Positions 61,246-64,000 of a stretch of DNA of 64,000 bases are shown piece after piece. Location: positions 1 to 64,000 of the forward strand of contig JAUXTT010000008.1 in assembly GCA_030684395.1 (NCBI GenBank). Reading direction: 5' to 3'. The notes below the pieces were generated by a model. The model was not told the DNA's origin. It made no database searches and saw only the letters and a program-made list of their open reading frames with translations. A program made the position numbers and the translations under genes. Source of the DNA: Bacteroidota bacterium (lineage in GTDB: Bacteria > Bacteroidota > Bacteroidia > B-17B0 > Aurantibacillaceae). Within the stretch, counting starts at the first letter, position 1; each line of letters starts with the position of its first letter.

Positions 61246-61347
61246 TATGTAAGATTTTTATACTAATAGAATAAAACCTGATTCTTCGTTCTTAAGAGTA
61301 GTCATACCCATTTTAGCCGGGTACAATTTTCACATAAATCTTACATA
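61246..61347. promoter_or_regulatory. inverted pair of TATGTAAGATTT sites
   Basis: TATGTAAGATTT at 61246-61257 and its reverse complement at 61336-61347 lie 78 bp apart, in the spacer between the pseudo-receiver gene and the divergent T9SS gene. This could be a pair of binding sites for a regulator acting on both genes. The rest of the 287-bp spacer shows nothing else clear. Confidence 0.35.
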
Positions 61348-61413
61348 TGACAATTTTCCTGCATTTTCATTATAATAAAGTGTCATTAATTTCTTCCCTT
61401 CGTAAAAAAAAAC

Positions 61414-62127
61414 ATGAAAACACACTTACTAAAATCATCTGCAACTAAAAGCTCTAAAACAGGCTTTTTCCATTATCTGTTGATTTGTATGCTTATAGCT
61501 CAAACAGGAATGAGTACCCTTAGGTTTAACGGAAATAGTTTAACCACCTACAATGTTAATCTAAGCAGTTTTACTTCGGAGGCCACCGAGGAATCAGTTA
61601 AACTCAACTGGGTCACACTTTCAGAAAATTGCAACCGGTGTTTTTTAATCGAAAGAAGTACAAATGCCGTTGACTTTACCTGCATTGATACGGTAAACGG
61701 GAATGGTACAACTACAAACAGGTCTGAATACTCTTATTTAGATAAAAATCCTGAGCTTGGGCTGTCTTATTACAGAATAACTCAATTAGACCTTAATGGT
61801 AATTTTAAAAAGTTTAATATTATTAGTGTTGAATTTAATCCAAAACCCGGGAAATGTGATTTCAGCAAAGTAAACATTTACCCAATTCCATTTAATGAAA
61901 CAATGTCAGTTGATTTAATTTGTTCAAAAGAAACAAACCTAACCTTTCAGATTAATACCGCTTCCGGGAACAAGATCTTTGAAAACAAGATGAACTGCTA
62001 TGCAGGTACTAATAATTACCAGTTTAATGAACTTAACTACATCCAGGAAGGAATGTATTTTATAATTATATCAGATGAAAAAGGCTGTAAGATAAAATTC
62101 AACTCAATTAAAAAAATTACTGAATAG
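61414..62127 (+). CDS. small T9SS type A sorting-domain protein
   Basis: 237 aa. A signal peptide follows a polar start (residues about 18-34, GFFHYLLICMLIAQTGMS). A compact module then shows VKLNWVTLSENCNRCFLIERS and YRITQLDLNGNFKKFNI, a fibronectin-like pattern found just before T9SS sorting domains. The C-terminal sorting domain at about 150-237 shows NIYPIPFNETMSVD, GNKIFENK and QEGMYFIIIS. So it is almost only the anchor part of longer secreted proteins, without a catalytic domain. Confidence 0.75.
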   Translation: MKTHLLKSSATKSSKTGFFHYLLICMLIAQTGMSTLRFNGNSLTTYNVNLSSFTSEATEESVKLNWVTLSENCNRCFLIERSTNAVDFTCIDTVNGNGTTTNRSEYSYLDKNPELGLSYYRITQLDLNGNFKKFNIISVEFNPKPGKCDFSKVNIYPIPFNETMSVDLICSKETNLTFQINTASGNKIFENKMNCYAGTNNYQFNELNYIQEGMYFIIISDEKGCKIKFNSIKKITE

Positions 62128-62211
62128 AATTTAACCTCATATTATTGCTTTTATAATAAGTTTTTCTAAATTTATGGTCAGAACTAACTTACTCAGTAGC
62201 TTGATAGAATT

Positions 62212-62955
62212 ATGGAAAAATTAAAAAAGATAATTAATCAAATTAACTCAGAATATTACATTGAATTTGAGTCACTTCTCATTGAAAACAATTCCTCCAA
62301 ATTTCTTTCGCTATTTAAGGCGTATAAAGATCCTGTTAAAAGCGATGAGGAAATAAAGGAACTACTAAATTGCAAGGATAATGCACTTTATGTGCTTAAA
62401 TCAAGGCTATATGACAAGGTTCAAAAATTCATTTTGAACAAAGAGTCAGGTAAACACGATGGGAATTCACATCAGGGGCTTGAAAACCTGACGCAGTTTC
62501 TTTATGAGTACCCCAGAGAAACCGCAATAGCAATGATCAGCGAGATTGAAAACAATCATATAAACAAGGATGACCCAAACAGCCTTATACATGTTTATAG
62601 CGCATTAAAAAAAGCTCATTATTATTCGGATAAATATTATACTTATTCTCAACTCTATAACAAGCAGGTTGCGTATACTATTGCGTTGGAGAAAGCGGAA
62701 GACACTTTGTTTAATTTCAACAGAACCTTAGCTAATTATTTTTTCTCAAATTCAGATAGTGATAAAGATTTGATCAATCTTTTAAAAACAGAAATCAAAA
62801 ACATATATGCGCTTAATAATTCGCCGCGTATTGCACTTATTCAGAATATTATTTCGATCCAAATAATGCTTTTTACTGACATTATTCATAATGATGAAGA
62901 ACCGATTGAAGATTTACTTGAAAAATGCGAAAAAATATTAACTCAATACAAATAA
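62212..62955 (+). pseudogene. frameshifted gene of a long TPR-like family, N-terminal part
   Basis: 247 codons. ELLNCKDNALYVLKSRLYDKVQKFIL, LKKAHYYSDKYYTYSQLYNKQVAY and FNFNRTLANYFFSNS resemble the N-terminal half of a roughly 500-aa helical protein that I associate with Bacteroidota. The frame ends at TAA 62953-62955. The next frame (+1) is open from 62942 and runs straight into the C-terminal half, so one extra base in CAAATAAAAG (62948-62957) breaks the gene. Function unknown; helical-repeat scaffold inferred. Confidence 0.7.
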
Positions 62956-62989
62956 AAGAACTACCTGTTTCCAATTAACAATAACCTTT

Positions 62990-63622
62990 TTGCAGTTTGA
63001 GTATTACAACAAAATCAACCAGCTAAAGAAATCACAGGTGTATTTTAATGTTTTAGAGAAAAATTCTCAAAAATGGTTACTACAAAGCAACAATTGCCTT
63101 GCTTTTAAATTTCTCCTTTCAAAAATTGATATTCTGTCGCTTTCAGAGAGAAAAAATGATATTATAGATGATACAGAAGAGATGTATATTGACCCCAATG
63201 ACCTTTATACCATTGTTATTTACAAATTTTATAAGGGCATATCCTATTACTTCCAGGGCAAAACTAAAATGAGTATTAGTATTTTAAATGACCTCTTAAA
63301 CGAAGTTAGTTTTAAGAACTATTTTTATATCGAAACGGAAATTAAACTATTATTAGCCTACTTGTATATACAACAAAAAGAATTTGATATTGCTGAAAAC
63401 CTGCTCAAAAGTCTTACACGGAAACTTACGGGGTTAAAAACAGATAGCTTTAAAAACGTAAAGGAGGCGGTAAAGATTTTTACCCTTTTAATGAATGGCG
63501 TTGAAAATGCTTCTACAAAATCTAAAATCAAAAAAACAATAGAACAATTTAATTTCTATAACTTTAACGAAAAGAAAATCCTTAATTACCTGAAGCCCGA
63601 GTTTGATCGGTTAGCTTCATGA
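62990..63622 (+). pseudogene. frameshifted gene of a long TPR-like family, C-terminal part
   Basis: 210 codons with a TTG as first possible start, in the frame open since 62942. It contains TPR-like helices FEYYNKINQLKKSQVYFNVLEKN, CLAFKFLLSKIDILSLSERKND, FYKGISYYFQGKTKMSISIL and LLAYLYIQQKEFDIAENLL. It continues the domain of the upstream fragment in the next reading frame. There is no Shine-Dalgarno. It overlaps the convergent receiver gene by 6 bp. Confidence 0.7.
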
Positions 63623-64000
63623 AATTAATTCAAGACTTTCCGGTGTAAGCGGTTTGTTCAGGAAGATTATATCTTTATTAATTTTGCCTGCAATCTCCTT
63701 GTCAGCAGGGTTAAAAGAGGAAGTGAGAATCACAACCTTACTGTTTTTACTAAGCTCTTGAGGAAGCTTATAAAATTGCTCTATAAACTGAAAGCCATCC
63801 ATAAAAGGCATATTAATATCCACAAATATAACTGATGGGCGGGCTTCATTTAAAAGTGCCTGGTTTACACATAAATTCTTCAGGAATTCCAGTGCACTTA
63901 CTCCACTGGAATTAACATATATCTTTTCAGAAAAACTGTTAATCTCAATCACTTTTTGATTTATAAAATTGTCCAATTCGTTATCATCAATCAACATCAC
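63617..64000 (-). CDS. response regulator receiver protein (cut by window edge)
   Basis: At least 127 aa; the 5' end is at or beyond the window edge. Typical single-domain receiver: acidic pocket MLIDDNELDN, phospho-acceptor Asp in SVIFVDINMPFMDGF, conserved Thr/Ser in VVILTSSFNP and Lys in FLNKPLTPESL. No output domain is seen at the C-terminus. It overlaps the convergent frameshifted gene by 6 bp. A possible partner of the GAF kinase at 59314. Confidence 0.85.
   Translation of the reverse strand: MMLIDDNELDNFINQKVIEINSFSEKIYVNSSGVSALEFLKNLCVNQALLNEARPSVIFVDINMPFMDGFQFIEQFYKLPQELSKNSKVVILTSSFNPADKEIAGKINKDIIFLNKPLTPESLELIS

Noticed and set aside
1-64000. CRISPR array, tRNA or rRNA genes
   Set aside because: No evenly spaced identical repeats, cloverleaf or rRNA-like stretches were seen by eye; a tRNAscan run would settle tRNAs.

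Overview
This is an ordinary chromosomal stretch of a Bacteroidota bacterium (Flavobacteriia/Sphingobacteriia-like gut or aquatic type; genus not assignable from the window). The evidence is low G+C, two type IX secretion (T9SS) C-terminal-domain proteins, DUF3822-rsmD and RlpA/WcaF-type genes, lipoproteins with a C-K-K after the lipobox, few Shine-Dalgarno sequences, and many TAnnTTTG (-7) promoter boxes typical of the Bacteroidota housekeeping sigma factor. No tRNA, rRNA, CRISPR array, transposase, prophage or integrase was seen.

Layout. 0.3-4.2 kb: two paralogous patatin lipases flank a sigma factor/anti-sigma-like TPR pair. 4.5-15.8 kb: glmM, a TPR gene with a ComA homologue, a lipocalin-like lipoprotein, lpdA, a PIN toxin-antitoxin pair, an OmpA-family protein, a THUMP RNA methyltransferase and an M42 peptidase. 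15.8-29.4 kb: acetyltransferase, glycosyltransferase, murB, a very short lipoprotein, valS (with a diverged relic of its own 3' end just downstream), a tandem pair of DUF7793-like genes, mgtE, hexapeptide acetyltransferase, UbiA prenyltransferase plus methyltransferase, FMN reductase, ettA. 29.7-48.2 kb: radical SAM protein, a secreted protein with two Tudor/chromo-like modules, two methyltransferase/OMP genes, DUF4143 ATPase, pdxA, pepA, mqnC (futalosine menaquinone route), a cyclase, hflX, PaaE-like reductase, rbfA and an FtsX-type permease, GNAT, TlpA-like oxidoreductase. 48.4-56.6 kb: cold-shock protein, RND exporter overlapping mnmD, rlpA, dolichol-phosphate-mannose-synthase-like GT2 with wcaF, RecD-like helicase, DUF3822-rsmD. 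56.7-64 kb: Crp/Fnr regulator, two T9SS proteins, a GAF histidine kinase, a receiver that has lost its phospho-aspartate, a frameshifted TPR-like gene, and a response regulator cut by the window edge.

The most unusual signal is not a gene cluster but a dense population of small palindromic repeats of several families. Some sit between genes as long hairpins whose arms differ between copies by compensating changes. Others are inserted in frame inside at least four protein genes (sigma factor, ComA, RecD-like helicase, DUF3822), adding short peptides such as PDSYRGG or NPPAGRAG. Others are nested inside each other. A larger composite repeat (CACAAAG/CACAGAG type) occurs in both orientations and carries small GC palindromes at the same internal position. 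A second recurring signal is a perfect -7 box ending only 4-8 nt before the start codon of several genes, which predicts leaderless mRNAs.
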